Positions 7,567 through 17,545 are shown, numbered from the stretch's first letter. The stretch: DNA of 21,836 nucleotides from Multifurca ochricompacta (GCA_022496185.1 WTXG01000450.1:1-21836), one strand, 5' to 3'. Notes: generated by a model from the letters alone, not told the origin. Made by a program: numbers and translations.

Positions 7567-9608
7567 ACTAGTGGCTTTTCCATAATGGTTCTGTTGAACC
7601 TTTCAGCCCTTCCGTTCTGTTGTGGGGAATATGGCATTGTCAATTTATGCTCTATGCCAGCCTTCTCAAGTATTGACTTCAGCTCCCTATTTACGTATTC
7701 GCCACCTCGGTCTGTATGTAAGGTCTTTATTTTCCTATCTGTTTTGTTTTCCAGGAATGCCTTAATATTACTGAAGACCGATGTAAATTCACTTTTAGCT
7801 TTCATAGCAACAACTAAAGCAGTTCTGCTAAAGTCGTCTATGAAAGTGGCAAAGTATAGGTTCCCTTGAATTGAAGTGGATTGCAAAGGACCAACTAGGT
7901 CACTATGAATGACTTCCAAGGGTGCTGAAGCTCTCTTTTGAGAGGGAGGGAATGGAAGACGGTGTGATTTTCCCATTTCACAGCCATAACACGGCTTGTC
8001 TTCCACTTGGCTATTATCAATACTAAGGCCTTTTACAGCCTTAGGAGCATGTCTTTTAAGGGCCTCTTTTGACATATGACCCATGCGCAAATGCCAGGTA
8101 TCAAGGCTACTTGATGCAGATTTGTGGGAAGCAGTATTTAGATTCTGCATGGTTTTCCCAAAGACCCAATAGAGTCCCATAGCCTTGATACCTTCCGCTA
8201 TAATTTCTTTATTGTACTTTATTTTGACCTCAGATGGAGAAAATTCCACTGAGCCACCTTTGTCTGTGATGCAGCTTGTCGATAGTATTCTTTCACTACC
8301 AGGCATATAGAAGACGTTATTCAACTCTAACTCGTAGTTGTTTCGAGTTTTGAGTATAACTTTGCCTGTTCCTTCGACTTGGACTACTGAGCCATCACCA
8401 ATTGTCACCGAATGTCCCTTGTGTGGGAAGTACTCAGAGAAATCATCTAAGTATGGTGTAAAATGAGTGGTGGCTCCACTGTCCATCATCCAAGGATTGC
8501 TGCCATCGTCGACTTCTTGTGTATTTTGAGTCATCATATAAAGTGAAATGCGAGGTGTCTCATGCACCTCCTGTATTCTGCCACTACCATTAACTACGGT
8601 AGCTACTTGTGTGGAGTTATTATGTACACTGGGGCCTTGCCCCTTCCTCTTGTTGCCCTTTTTGCCTGCATCAGCATTGGCTCTGTCCTGTTTCCTTTGC
8701 CGACATTCGTTAGCCTTGTGGCCCGGCTTCTGGCAATAGAAGCAGGTGACATCATTGGACGATGATGCACCTGCAGGTTGTGGCGTGATAAATTGTACTT
8801 TTTTGTTTTTATTTTTGTTGACATGGGCTGCCTTATTAAGGGCAGCCCCAACACCACTTCCTGCGGGGCCGGCTAGTCGGCTTTCCTCATTTAGGAACCT
8901 TTGTACAAGGTCCTGAGGGGAAAGGCGGTCAGGTGAACCTGACGCCAGGATAGAGCCAGCAATGGCATTGTAGGATGGAGGTAGGGATTGGAGCAAAATA
9001 AAGCTCATCTGGAGATCAGAGATCTCCATCCCATTTTCCTTGAGAGTACTCCTCACATCCAACACACGCTGCAACTGGGGTCTGAATTGCTTTCCTTCTT
9101 CCAAGCGGAAGGAGGATACAGAACACCACAAGTTGTATGTGGCCATGCTACCTACTGAGCCGTAGAGCGATTCCAAACGCTCATACTTGGCATTGACAGA
9201 AGGATAAGTTCTGTCAGAGGCAATTTGGGAGTATGTTTCTGGCGATGTGACCATCACCAGAACTCCCATGAGGACTTCCTCCACCCTATTCCATTCATGG
9301 TACATAGGCTCAGACCAGAGCGTAAAGCGCTTGGCGTACTCATCGTCCTTTTCTCCATCCTCTGGCTTGGGAGGATTGAGGAATTCAGGGGCATCATGCG
9401 TGATGTGCCTTTTCATCCCATTGATCCTCAACAGGGCGGTGAAAGATACCGACCACTGTTGCCAGTTGGAGCCGTCAAGTTTGTCAAACTTGAAAGTCGG
9501 GGGAAAGACGATGGAAGACATTTGAGATGATTTGTAAAAAAGGTGATCCTGGTTCCAAGGAGCAGTTAGAACCAGTTGTCCAGGTCTCATTGAAGAGGGC
9601 CCGTCCAT
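7398..9608 (-). CDS. Copia polyprotein, upstream part: Gag, protease, integrase core (frameshifted at the end)
   Basis: A 736-codon frame from ATG 9608. Gag occupies about residues 35-245 (FKFDKLDGSNWQQWSVSF; the UBN2/Retrotran_gag type). A CCHC knuckle CFYCQKPGHKANEC lies at 289-302 and the aspartic protease site DSGA at 376-379. Integrase has the HHCC zinc site (H506, H511, C540, C543) and a complete D570-D633-E669 catalytic triad, with 35 residues between the last two. Integrase inserts the cDNA into the nuclear genome. After lysine 678 (about 7575) the protein stops making sense, and the integrase tail continues in the other frame. One missing base in a short G/C run explains it. The last ~58 residues are therefore out of frame. 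Confidence 0.94.
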   Translation of the reverse strand: MDGPSSMRPGQLVLTAPWNQDHLFYKSSQMSSIVFPPTFKFDKLDGSNWQQWSVSFTALLRINGMKRHITHDAPEFLNPPKPEDGEKDDEYAKRFTLWSEPMYHEWNRVEEVLMGVLVMVTSPETYSQIASDRTYPSVNAKYERLESLYGSVGSMATYNLWCSVSSFRLEEGKQFRPQLQRVLDVRSTLKENGMEISDLQMSFILLQSLPPSYNAIAGSILASGSPDRLSPQDLVQRFLNEESRLAGPAGSGVGAALNKAAHVNKNKNKKVQFITPQPAGASSSNDVTCFYCQKPGHKANECRQRKQDRANADAGKKGNKRKGQGPSVHNNSTQVATVVNGSGRIQEVHETPRISLYMMTQNTQEVDDGSNPWMMDSGATTHFTPYLDDFSEYFPHKGHSVTIGDGSVVQVEGTGKVILKTRNNYELELNNVFYMPGSERILSTSCITDKGGSVEFSPSEVKIKYNKEIIAEGIKAMGLYWVFGKTMQNLNTASHKSASSSLDTWHLRMGHMSKEALKRHAPKAVKGLSIDNSQVEDKPCYGCEMGKSHRLPFPPSQKRASAPLEVIHSDLVGPLQSTSIQGNLYFATFIDDFSRTALVVAMKAKSEFTSVFSNIKAFLENKTDRKIKTLHTDRGGEYVNRELKSILEKAGIEHKLTMPYSPQQNGRAERFNRTIMEKPLVCFIMLVFPLVSGNVQCEQPVTYIIERLSALISGGHRLSFWMGTFQTSLTLRYLAA

Positions 9609-10452
9609 TCTGTGACGCTATGCTTCAGAACTTAAAAAAGTCCTGCCTCTGATGTGCAACTTCTAAGTAGTATAGTAGGCTATCTAGCACCATCTACAAC
9701 AAGTCCTAAGCCCACATCAGGGGGACATTGTGTAAATAGATGGGGAGTCATGTCATGGAGGAGCCAACCGCAAGTTCCACTAGAGACAAAGGGTATAGAG
9801 CCCTTCCTCTAGTGCTGGTGGTGGAGTCCATGATTAAGCCCTAGATGATTGGGGCCATGACTATAGTAGACTATTAGGTTTCCTCTGGTTGGGGCGAACC
9901 CCCAATGAAGCAGCGGGTACTTCTGCCCAGAGACAAAACCCTCTAGCTACTGTGTATATACTATAGTAGTTCAAGCCTACTTGTATCGAGCCCAAGCGTC
10001 ATGGGAGTGACTACCCATGCCTTGTTCTAGACCCTAAACTCTACCAGCAGGTCGCTAAACCTGGCTTACGGATCGAGCCAAGCATTGACTGAACCTATAG
10101 CCCCAAGCCTTCTGGGCAAGTGGCCTACTAAGTCTATGGATGGGACGAAAACCCAGCTACAACTATGAATACTATTTACTTAGAGCGCACATGAGGAGCT
10201 CAAGGTGTTTCACCCGCTTAGGGTCCCTCATCACCTCTTGCAAGAATCCCCTGAGGGACTAGCCAGACAGATCAAGGTGGGTACATAAAGCACACCACCT
10301 TGTGGACAGTTAAGGGCAAAGAAAAAGAAGTCGAAGCTCACTGAAGACTGATTGGGAAAGACGATAAAGTCTTGAAGCTTGTGAGCTTGAAGAAAGGTTG
10401 GACTGATCAAAAGAAGTGACAGATCAGTAAAGCGTGCTCAGGGCCCATAACC
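9609..10452 (-). other. Copia 5' leader
   Basis: 844 bases between the 5' LTR and the gag ATG. It holds the primer site at the LTR edge. I see no ORF of convincing length. Confidence 0.6.
10431..10452 (-). other. Primer-binding site for a half tRNA-iMet
   Basis: Directly beside the 5' LTR the minus strand reads GGTTATGGGCCCTGAGC. This is complementary to the anticodon arm of the initiator methionine tRNA (CAUAACC loop and GGGCC stem) rather than to its 3' CCA end. Drosophila copia and yeast Ty5 are known to prime from the 5' half of tRNA-iMet, cut in the anticodon loop. The same mechanism is inferred here. Confidence 0.8.
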
Positions 10453-10955
10453 TGATGAACAGGCATGATGCGCAGCATACTGACTGTAAGTGTTAGCGGG
10501 TTAGGCTAGAAAGACAAGTTATACTTCAGAGGTGAAGAAAACTCTATTATACTATACTACACACCTAGAAAGACAAGTTATCTACATGAGACGGTTAGTC
10601 AAAGGTAAGGTAGTAAGTAAGAGATGGACTTACACTTCAGAGGTGAAGAAAACTCTGAAGTGTAAGAGACGGAACAGACACCCTTATATACACTTTCAAG
10701 GGATGGTCTGTGCACTGGGAATAAGTCCACAAGTGCCGGACAAAGTCCAAACAACAAATAGAGGGAGAAAGGCCATTGGCCAATACAGGAATCACATGTT
10801 ACATGGTGTATCAGTCAGCTACTGCGGAATGTGAGAAAGAAAGTAATAATGATAATGTAAATAGTCCGAAACTCCGGTATCTAATCTAATCTACAAAGTA
10901 GCTAATCTAATCACCTGATGCCTGAAGCATCACCGAACATCTTCTGTGTTCAACA
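10453..10955 (-). repeat. Copia LTR (5' LTR of the element)
   Basis: 503 bp, matching 4388-4892 except for two missing single bases. It carries the TATATAAG box at 10683-10690 and the 14-bp hairpin at 10629-10666, both in minus orientation, so it should be the element's promoter. Confidence 0.95.
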
Positions 10956-10960
10956 GCTCG
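10956..10960. repeat. Target site duplication of the Copia element (right)
   Basis: GCTCG, identical to 4383-4387. Confidence 0.95.
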
Positions 10961-11620
10961 CCTCCACTCGCGTGATCACAAACAATTCATGGGTGACTTT
11001 GTATCATTCCAATGCTCCCTTACTAAATTTCTTGCTTCCTTTCCAGACACCTGACTCACGTTCATGTGGGTCCCGGGGATGACGACCTACCAGGCGATCA
11101 CGATCGCTTCCAAGTCCGCAAACCACGCCCACATGTTGACCCCCTTGGGTGCACTTGACGAGCGACTCTCCTCACTCAAGTGGCGCTCCCTCTCGCCCTT
11201 GCGCATATGACAATTGGCGCGAAGAATGGCTGTGTGACCGCGCTTGTGCCACTCCCACTGCCGATCACCCCTCCGGGCGCGATTACAAAGCCCATACACT
11301 CTCCATCACCCGCCCCCCCGATGGTTCTAACCACCCACTCTGGTCTGCTGCAACTAATCCCTGGCCCACTCCTTTCAACTGACATACTACCTCGACAGCC
11401 ATGCGCCTTGCTACCGGGCACACCTTCATGGCCGACTACACCAAACGCTTCCACCCCACACTTCCTGCCTCAGCTCACACCTGGCCCCAGGTCTTCAACC
11501 ACAAACACCACGTCGAATCCCTTCTGGGGTTCCTGCAAGACACGTGGGCTTTTTCAAGCCCATTTCCTCCCTGCGACCGCGGGAACCGGATTAGGTCGCG
11601 TCGGTCCAATGGGTTGATGG
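10961..11620 (+). pseudogene. Unrecognised coding remnant, downstream part
   Basis: Continuation, across the Copia insertion, of the pseudogene at 4068-4320. After a plausible acceptor (TTTCCAG near 11046) one frame reads THVHVGPGDDDLPGDHDRF. Further on, a different frame reads YDNWREEWLCDRACATPTAD and RLATGHTFMADYTKRFHP, interrupted by a TGA near 11380 and frame changes. The TGH-plus-aromatic block loosely recalls the region after RT/RNase H in fungal non-LTR retrotransposons, but the match is weak and from memory. Several frames are needed, so it is decayed. A profile search with the separate pieces would settle the family. Confidence 0.35.
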
Positions 11621-12380
11621 GTTGTTTTTCCCTCAGAAATTTTACACTATGGCTCTCATGTCGACTCCTTTGTCCTCACAATAGTTACATTATCCTCACA
11701 GTAGTTACATTGTCCCTAGATATAGCTGTGCAATTTAAATACCACCCTGAAAATGTGTACTGAAAATCAATAAAAAAAGATCATAAGTGAATCTGCGTGT
11801 GTGAAAGACTGACAATGCTGCCTTCATGCGGATGCAAAAATCAAAAATGATAACTAATAAAAGATAAATGAGCTGCCTAGTTTAGTAGCGAGTGCTGTGT
11901 GATGTAGTACATCAACTAAATAAGGTAAAAGATAAGACAAGTAATGCTCATTCCAGTTTAGTTGGTCAAAATAGAGTAACAAGGGAATGTAGAGAACATT
12001 TGTGTGGATTGTCGTTAGCACACTCGGGGCAGTAGTGCCAGTGCCACTCCCATTGATCCGCTGATCCGGTGGCTTTCGGTCGGTCGATTTACACCCTGCT
12101 CATCGATCTTGTGGTACACTCCTTCATAAAAATAATATAGACTCTGACATTAATTTGACTTAAGTGCCGGACAGCCTCTGATATGGTACAAATGCGATTG
12201 ATGCATAGCACAAGCAATTTACTTAGCATCTTTTAGACTGCATGCATTCCGGGCCGCTTACCTGTTCATTACTTTACATCCGGTTTCATCCTTATTGCTC
12301 GGTTTCATCCACTTTCGTCTTGCTTGCGCAGCTTCACTCTTCAAAACACATTAGCACACATTCTACTAGGCCTCTCTAAG
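11621..12380. other. Non-coding stretch upstream of the hAT transposase
   Basis: AT-rich with no supported gene. It contains a small direct duplication (CCTCACAATAGTTACATT and CCTCACAGTAGTTACATT, about 11673-11715). A GC-richer patch at 12015-12080 (CAGTAGTGCCAGTGCCACTC) might belong to the hAT element's left end. I could not pair it with a right end or a target duplication. Confidence 0.4.
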
Positions 12381-12387
12381 TATATAA
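12381..12387 (+). promoter_or_regulatory. Probable TATA box of the hAT transposase gene
   Basis: TATATAA, about 230 bases before the chosen ATG (12620). The spacing is acceptable for a fungal gene with a 5' UTR of about 200 bases; there is no other support. Confidence 0.4.
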
Positions 12388-13449
12388 AGGTACATCATAC
12401 AATGCTTGTAGTAGGACCAACCAGCAGAAGCATAATCAAAGTGCCGTTCTCTCTCTTTGTCTTATCTTGAGTACTAAGCGATTTCTCTACAACAACAAGC
12501 CCAAGGTCAAACAGAACCAGCAGCAGCAAGTCAGAAAAAGTCTTCAATACATTATCTCTTGTCTCTTGTGGAGCCACCTCTTGCTTCTTTGGACAAACAC
12601 AATCTCACAGTCATACGCCATGGTTCACTCTCGACGCAAGCGCCAAAGGTTATGGGTGGCTTCCTCTGAAGGTGGAGACTCAGGTGCAGAACAACCCGGT
12701 ACATCTGCTGCACCATCTTCGTGTGCATCTTCACCACCAGCACTGACCAAACACGAGAAATTCAACAAACGATACAAGGCGGACGAGAGATCTGACAAAG
12801 AAGTGCTCAGTAAGTGTTGTACATTTATCTTATGTGAGTTGAGATTTATGTCCGAACAGAAGCACAGATGGTGATGTGGACCTCTAGAGTCTACGAGCAT
12901 TTCTCTGCGCTGAAGATTGTTTCCAAAGGCGGCGTCGTGCAGTATGCATTTCATTGTCGCAAGTAAGTCTACATCATGATTTAAAGCCTGATGCACTAAT
13001 TATACTAATCATTCAGTCACCCTTCAATATACATCTCCCGAGCTTGACATGATGAAAGTACTAGCAATCTGGTGCGGCATGTGGACCGATGCGATCCAAA
13101 AAATACAGCACAGAGTCAAGCATTCTCTGCATTTGCTCAAGGATCAAAGTACAATCCTGCTACACATCGAATGAAAGTGGCGCTTTGGGTCGTGCGCCAT
13201 AATCGGCCGTTTTCAATCATTGAGGATCAAGACCTTTTAGAGATCTTTTATGACCTTAATAACAAGTGCGTCACCCCTTCCATGAGCAGTGTATCCCACG
13301 ATGTTAGGGAGATTTTCCGAATGAGCAAGATAAAGGTGATGGAGATGCTACAGGTAAGGTTTACAACGCTTTCAGTGTCTTGCCATCTAACTTTACCTTT
13401 CTCTCAGGCTTATGAAGGAATGCTACACATCGGTATAGATGGCTGGACA

Positions 13450-13454
13450 ACGCC
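13450..13454. repeat. Target site duplication of solo LTR copy 2 (left)
   Basis: ACGCC, repeated exactly at 14206-14210. Confidence 0.9.
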
Positions 13455-14205
13455 TGTCACAGCCAGGTCTCTGCTGTGTCAAAGGTCGTTCTGGCCTGAG
13501 GTCCTCAAGATGCAGGACGTGCAAGCTTCAAAGTCAAGGTGTCAAGGTCAAGCTAATTCAAGGTTTCAGGGCAGGCCACAGCAAGCCACGGTCAAGATTC
13601 AAAGGCCCACAAAGTACAAGGGGGCGCGCGTCAGTTTCAAGGTATCAAGGCAAACCACAAGGGCCGCGTTCAAGGTTCAAGGCCCACACAAAATAGGAGG
13701 GGCGCGTGCAAGAAGCGAGTCGAGGCAGTGGCAATAGGCCCTGCTGAAGATCTGGGGTGAAGGCTTCCTAAGTTGCAGCTTAGGAAGTTCAAGAGGGATT
13801 CTGAGGAAGAACAGTAAACCTGTATTAGATACAAGAGAACAGACTTAAAGTCTGTCTCTCCAGTATGTACTGCTTAAATACAAGTACTCTAGTGTCTTTG
13901 TAAGTAAAGTAGAAGATTCAATATAGTAAAGTAAATGTCCATGTGAATCTCCAGTGGAGATTGAGTCAGGGAATGCAGGTGGTGTTGCACCCACTCCAAA
14001 AGCAAATGAGTGTCAGTCCAAGTCAGTCTAAGTCCGAAAATCAGATCAGATAAGAAAGATCATCAACTCCAGTCACATGACTCGGAGTAAGAAGTCGAAA
14101 CGTTGAAACAAAAGTCGAACGCGCGCGGGTCGAAAAACCGTCACAAAACGTCACACGCGCGTAACAAGCGCGTCACAAACCGTTACATTGACAAAAAGCG
14201 TCACA
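13455..14205 (-). mobile_element. Solo LTR, copy 2, inside the hAT transposase
   Basis: A 751-bp segment that on the minus strand begins TGTGACGC and ends GGCTGTGACA, the same ending as the solo LTR at 2901-3520. The 5-bp duplication ACGCC flanks it. Leaving out the segment and one duplication copy restores the transposase frame across the junction, which confirms both boundaries. On the minus strand the 3' half is rich in CTTGA-type short repeats, which account for part of its extra length over copy 1. Open frames inside it are accidental. Confidence 0.93.
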
Positions 14206-14210
14206 ACGCC
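14206..14210. repeat. Target site duplication of solo LTR copy 2 (right)
   Basis: ACGCC, pairing with 13450-13454. Confidence 0.9.
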
Positions 14211-16267
14211 TCAAGTTATTTCATTCATTGGCACTACTATCCATTGGGTTCAGGAGGGCAAGATGACGTCGATGATACTGGATTTCATCAAGTAAGTTAA
14301 TCACTGGTTGTCATATAAATAATATAGTTGCTAATCATTATACAGAGCACCAAAAGCCCATACTGGTGTTTATCTTGCTGCACACGTCTCAGAATGCCTG
14401 CATGAATATGGAATCCACAATAAGGTATGTTTCAAGTTATATACTGTGAAAACAGAGGCATTTATCTACTGTACTAGGTACTGGCCATTGTCTGTGATAA
14501 TGCATCAAATAACGATACAATGGTGGACGAGCTTCAAGACTTGGTTCCAAGCTTCAAGGGTCAGACGATGCGCGTGCGGTGCTTTGCGCACATCCTCAAC
14601 TTGGTCGTGAAGGTGCGACGCAACTTGTTATTCTTTCTGTCTTGTGTTAATGAGTTTGATTGGGTTGTTTACAGGCCATCCTCTCACAGTTCAGCCAGCA
14701 GACCAAGCCATTGGAGGATGAGCACGACGAGGGGCATGATGCCAACCTCTTCAAAGACATAGATGTCAATGACGTCATTGAGGAGGACAATCTGGACAAC
14801 GAAGATATAGATTTTCAACTGGACAACGACAAAGTGGACCCCGCGGTCAAGGCAAGCGATGAGGCCATGATCCAGGAAGCCATAGAGGATGTTGGTTATA
14901 GTGGCAGGATCCCAATGCTTTCTTGCGCAGAGGTCAATTTAGGACGCTTCTCAGTCTTCAAGGTCAGTGACATCATTAATCAGAACTGTCAGATTATTTA
15001 CATCGCTTTTTACATAGCTTCAGCAGCTTGCAACAAAGATAGTCCACAGCCCAACCATCAAGGCAGATCTCGAAGAATGCTGTTTGCGAAGCCAAATCAG
15101 ACCGAAAGTTATGGTACAAGATGTAGCTACTCGATGGAACAGCACATCAGAACTCATCGGCTGCGCGCTTCAACTTCGGCCAGTGCTTCAACTGCTCGTT
15201 GTAATGCGCGAGCACAACAAAGTACATGGCATCCGCTTGAAGAGGTTTCAGTTGTCAGAGGCAGAGTGGAAGATACTCGAGCAGCTGCACCCTCTCTTAG
15301 ATCTGTTCATTGACGCGACAAAGAAGATTTCTCAAAACAAAACCCCTCTTATACATGATGTCATCCCAATTGTTGACATTCTAACTACTGCAATGGATGA
15401 CTTCATTGATAATAAGTCACTCCACCTAACTGTCCGGGGAGCCGCGCTTCGAGGGTCACTGCTAATGAGTAAGTATTACGCGCTTACTGACGATTCCTTG
15501 GTATTTCGCGTTGCTATGAGTAAGTCAAGATTTGCTTTCTTATTTTTCTTATCTAATCATCTTAGTTCTTCACCCTCAACACAAGACTTCATACTTCATC
15601 AAGGCAGGATGGAAACATGAGTGGATCAAGGCCGCAGAGGACCTCGCGCGACAGGAATGGCAAGCATACAAGCCAGAAGTGCTATCTATGACATCTATGA
15701 CATCAACAGCAGCATCAAGCGTCACATCAAAGGTAAGATTTCAAATATATGTCAAGGAGTAATTGGCAATTGCTCACTCTGCGTTTAATTAGGAACCGAC
15801 TAGCCTTTCGGCAAAATATTTTGGCGCACTGCATGACAAGTTTACACCTGTCGACACCCTGGATGAATGGCTGTCTAATGCGCCCACTGTCACCAACACT
15901 GATCCGATCACATACTGGACAGCAATGAAGGCAACAGGCCATCCACTTGCACAAATGGCTATCAACTTCCTTTCCATTCCAGGTGGGTTATTAATCACTA
16001 CTTTCATTTTTGTGGTGCTGAATATACATGGCAGCAACCTCAACTGATGTTGAACGCGCATTTTCAAAAGGTGGTTTAACAGTCTCAAAAATGCAACATT
16101 CTCTCTTGGATGAGTCTATGCGAGCAGCTACAGTACTTGGGTCATGGTGTGATATTCCTGATCTTATTCCTTACAATGATATAATAGCTGCTTTTAAGGA
16201 TAAAGGGAAGCGGACAGGGAAGGCAAAGGCTATAATAGATATTATTGATGACAGTGATTCTACCTAG

Positions 16268-16410
16268 TTACAGAATATTGTAAAGTTTATATAGTCGCAC
16301 TTGAATGTAATGCAAGAGTGTTGGATGGCACCTGAGAAGGATCACCCACAGAATTTTGATAAGACACTTTTTAGCTGAGGAAAGCCTCAGCAACTGCATG
16401 AAATAGATTC
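16268..16410. other. Transposase 3' flank
   Basis: AT-rich stretch between the transposase stop codon and the tandem array. A hAT right terminus would be expected about here, but no sequence pairing with a left end was seen. The element may be truncated by the array. Confidence 0.4.
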
Positions 16411-17545
16411 GAAGGAAGACGTACCCATGTGATGGCCATTCCCATCCTCCAAAGCGTTGGCGTTGACCCTGCACTTGAGCCCGTGACGTTCTCGCTCATT
16501 GATGTTGCTTGTTGACCAACAGACGAAAGAAAGACGTCGTTAGTGATAGGAAGGGTGGGCAGCTGTGTGAAACAGGGATGTACCTAAGTGATGGCCATTC
16601 CCATCCTCCAAAGCGTTGGCATTGACCCTGCACTTGAGCCCGTGACGTTCTTGCTCATTGACGTTGCTTGTTGACCGACAGACAAAAGAAAGACGTCGTT
16701 AGTGATAGGATGGGTGGGGCAGCTGTGTGAAATGGGGATGTACCTAAGTGATGGCCATTCCCATCCTCCAAAGTGTTGGCGTTGACCCTGCACCTGAACT
16801 TGTGACATTCTCGCTCATTGACGTTGCTTGTTGACCGACAGACGAAAGAAAGATGTCGTTAGTGATAGGAAGGGTGGGCAGCTGTGTGAAACGGGGACGT
16901 ACCTAAGTGATGGCCATTCCCATCCTCCAAAGTGTTGGCATTGACCCTGCACTTGAGCCCGTGACGTTCTTGCTCATTGACGTTGCTTGTTGACCGACAG
17001 ACAAAAGAAAGACGTCATTAGTGATAGGACAGGTGGGGCAGCTGTGTGAAACGGGGACGTACCTAAGTGATGGCCATTCCCATCCTCCAAAGCGTTGGCA
17101 TTGACCCTGCACCTGAACTCGTGACATTCTCGCTCATTGATGTTGCTTGTTGACTGACAAACGAAAGAAAGATGTCGTTAGTGAGTGATAGGAAGGGTGG
17201 GGCGGCTGTGTGAAACGAAGATGTACCTAAGTGATGGCCATTCCCATCCTCCAAAGTGTTGTTGTTAACCTTGTGCTTGAGCTGCTTGAGCTTATGATGT
17301 TCTTGCTCATTGATGTTGTTTGTTGAATGACAACGAGAGGTAGAGAGGAGTTCGTCGGTGATAGGAGGGCCAGGGCAGCTGTGTGAAAGGGATGCAAACG
17401 AAGACATACCTATATGAGGCCATTCCCATCCTCCAAAGCATCCTTAACCCTGCACTTGAGTTTGTGACATTCTTGCTCATTGATGTTGTTTGTTGACTGA
17501 TGGAAAGAGAAACGAGGTCGTTGGTGATAGGAGGGCCGGGGCAGC
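16411..17545. repeat. Seven-copy tandem repeat, unit about 160 bp
   Basis: The block TGATGGCCATTCCCATCCTC recurs near 16430, 16589, 16749, 16908, 17068 and 17232, with a shorter version near 17414. Spacing is 159, 160, 159, 160, 164 and about 183 bases. Outer copies on the right are the most divergent. Differences between units are mainly transitions. Read on the minus strand, every unit keeps one short open segment (NEQERH...CRVNAN then LEDGNGHHLGTS) followed by an intron-like spacer starting GTACATC and ending AACAAG. The exon-like length (83 or 91 bases, depending on acceptor) is not a multiple of three, so a translated multi-exon array is doubtful. Confidence 0.9.

Larger units (their letters stand above)
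4388..10955 (-). mobile_element. Full-length Ty1/Copia retrotransposon, nearly intact
   Basis: A 6568-bp element on the minus strand bounded by two LTRs (4388-4892 and 10453-10955) and a perfect 5-bp duplication GCTCG. In its own orientation the order is: LTR, half-tRNA primer site, 844-base leader, gag, protease, integrase, reverse transcriptase, RNase H, 265-base trailer with a polypurine tract, LTR. Integrase before RT is the Copia (Ty1) order. The LTRs differ, by eye, only by two one-base indels and no substitutions, so insertion was recent. The coding region is open except for one apparent one-base deletion near 7575. It lies inside the chimeric pseudogene that flanks it on both sides. 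Confidence 0.96.
12620..16267 (+). pseudogene. hAT-superfamily transposase, 11 exons, broken by a TGA and a solo LTR
   Basis: Exons: 12620-12809, 12860-12962, 13017-13353, 13408-13454 plus 14211-14291 (split by the LTR), 14346-14424, 14478-14612, 14675-14962, 15018-15519, 15566-15732, 15793-15982, 16035-16267. All introns are 46-62 bases and GT...AG, and phases close at every junction, giving about 783 codons. An N-terminal BED-like zinc finger (FHC...LVRHVDRC) is followed by the RNase-H-like core: first aspartate in IGIDGWTTP, second in AIVCDNASNN, then RVRCFAHILNLVVK. The C-terminal dimerisation region has ATSTDVERAFS, whose glutamate is the third catalytic residue in hAT enzymes. Such enzymes cut and paste DNA in the nucleus. 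Breaks: TGA at 13045-13047 within the BED finger, and the LTR insertion in exon 4. Element termini were not found. Confidence 0.92.

Noticed and set aside
7398..7610. Programmed gag-pol frameshift in the Copia element
   Set aside because: The shift lies inside integrase after the catalytic glutamate, far from the gag-protease boundary, and one missing base explains it.
12015..12080. Left terminal repeat of the hAT transposase element (CAGTAGTGCCAGTGCC)
   Set aside because: No inverted partner or 8-bp duplication was found on the right, so it is mentioned only as a possibility.
13439..13740. Plus-strand ORFs reading from the transposase into the LTR
   Set aside because: They read through the insertion junction into LTR sequence; the real exon resumes at 14211.
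16411..17545. CRISPR array
   Set aside because: Units are about 160 bp and similar throughout; there are no short repeats with unique spacers, and the context is eukaryotic.
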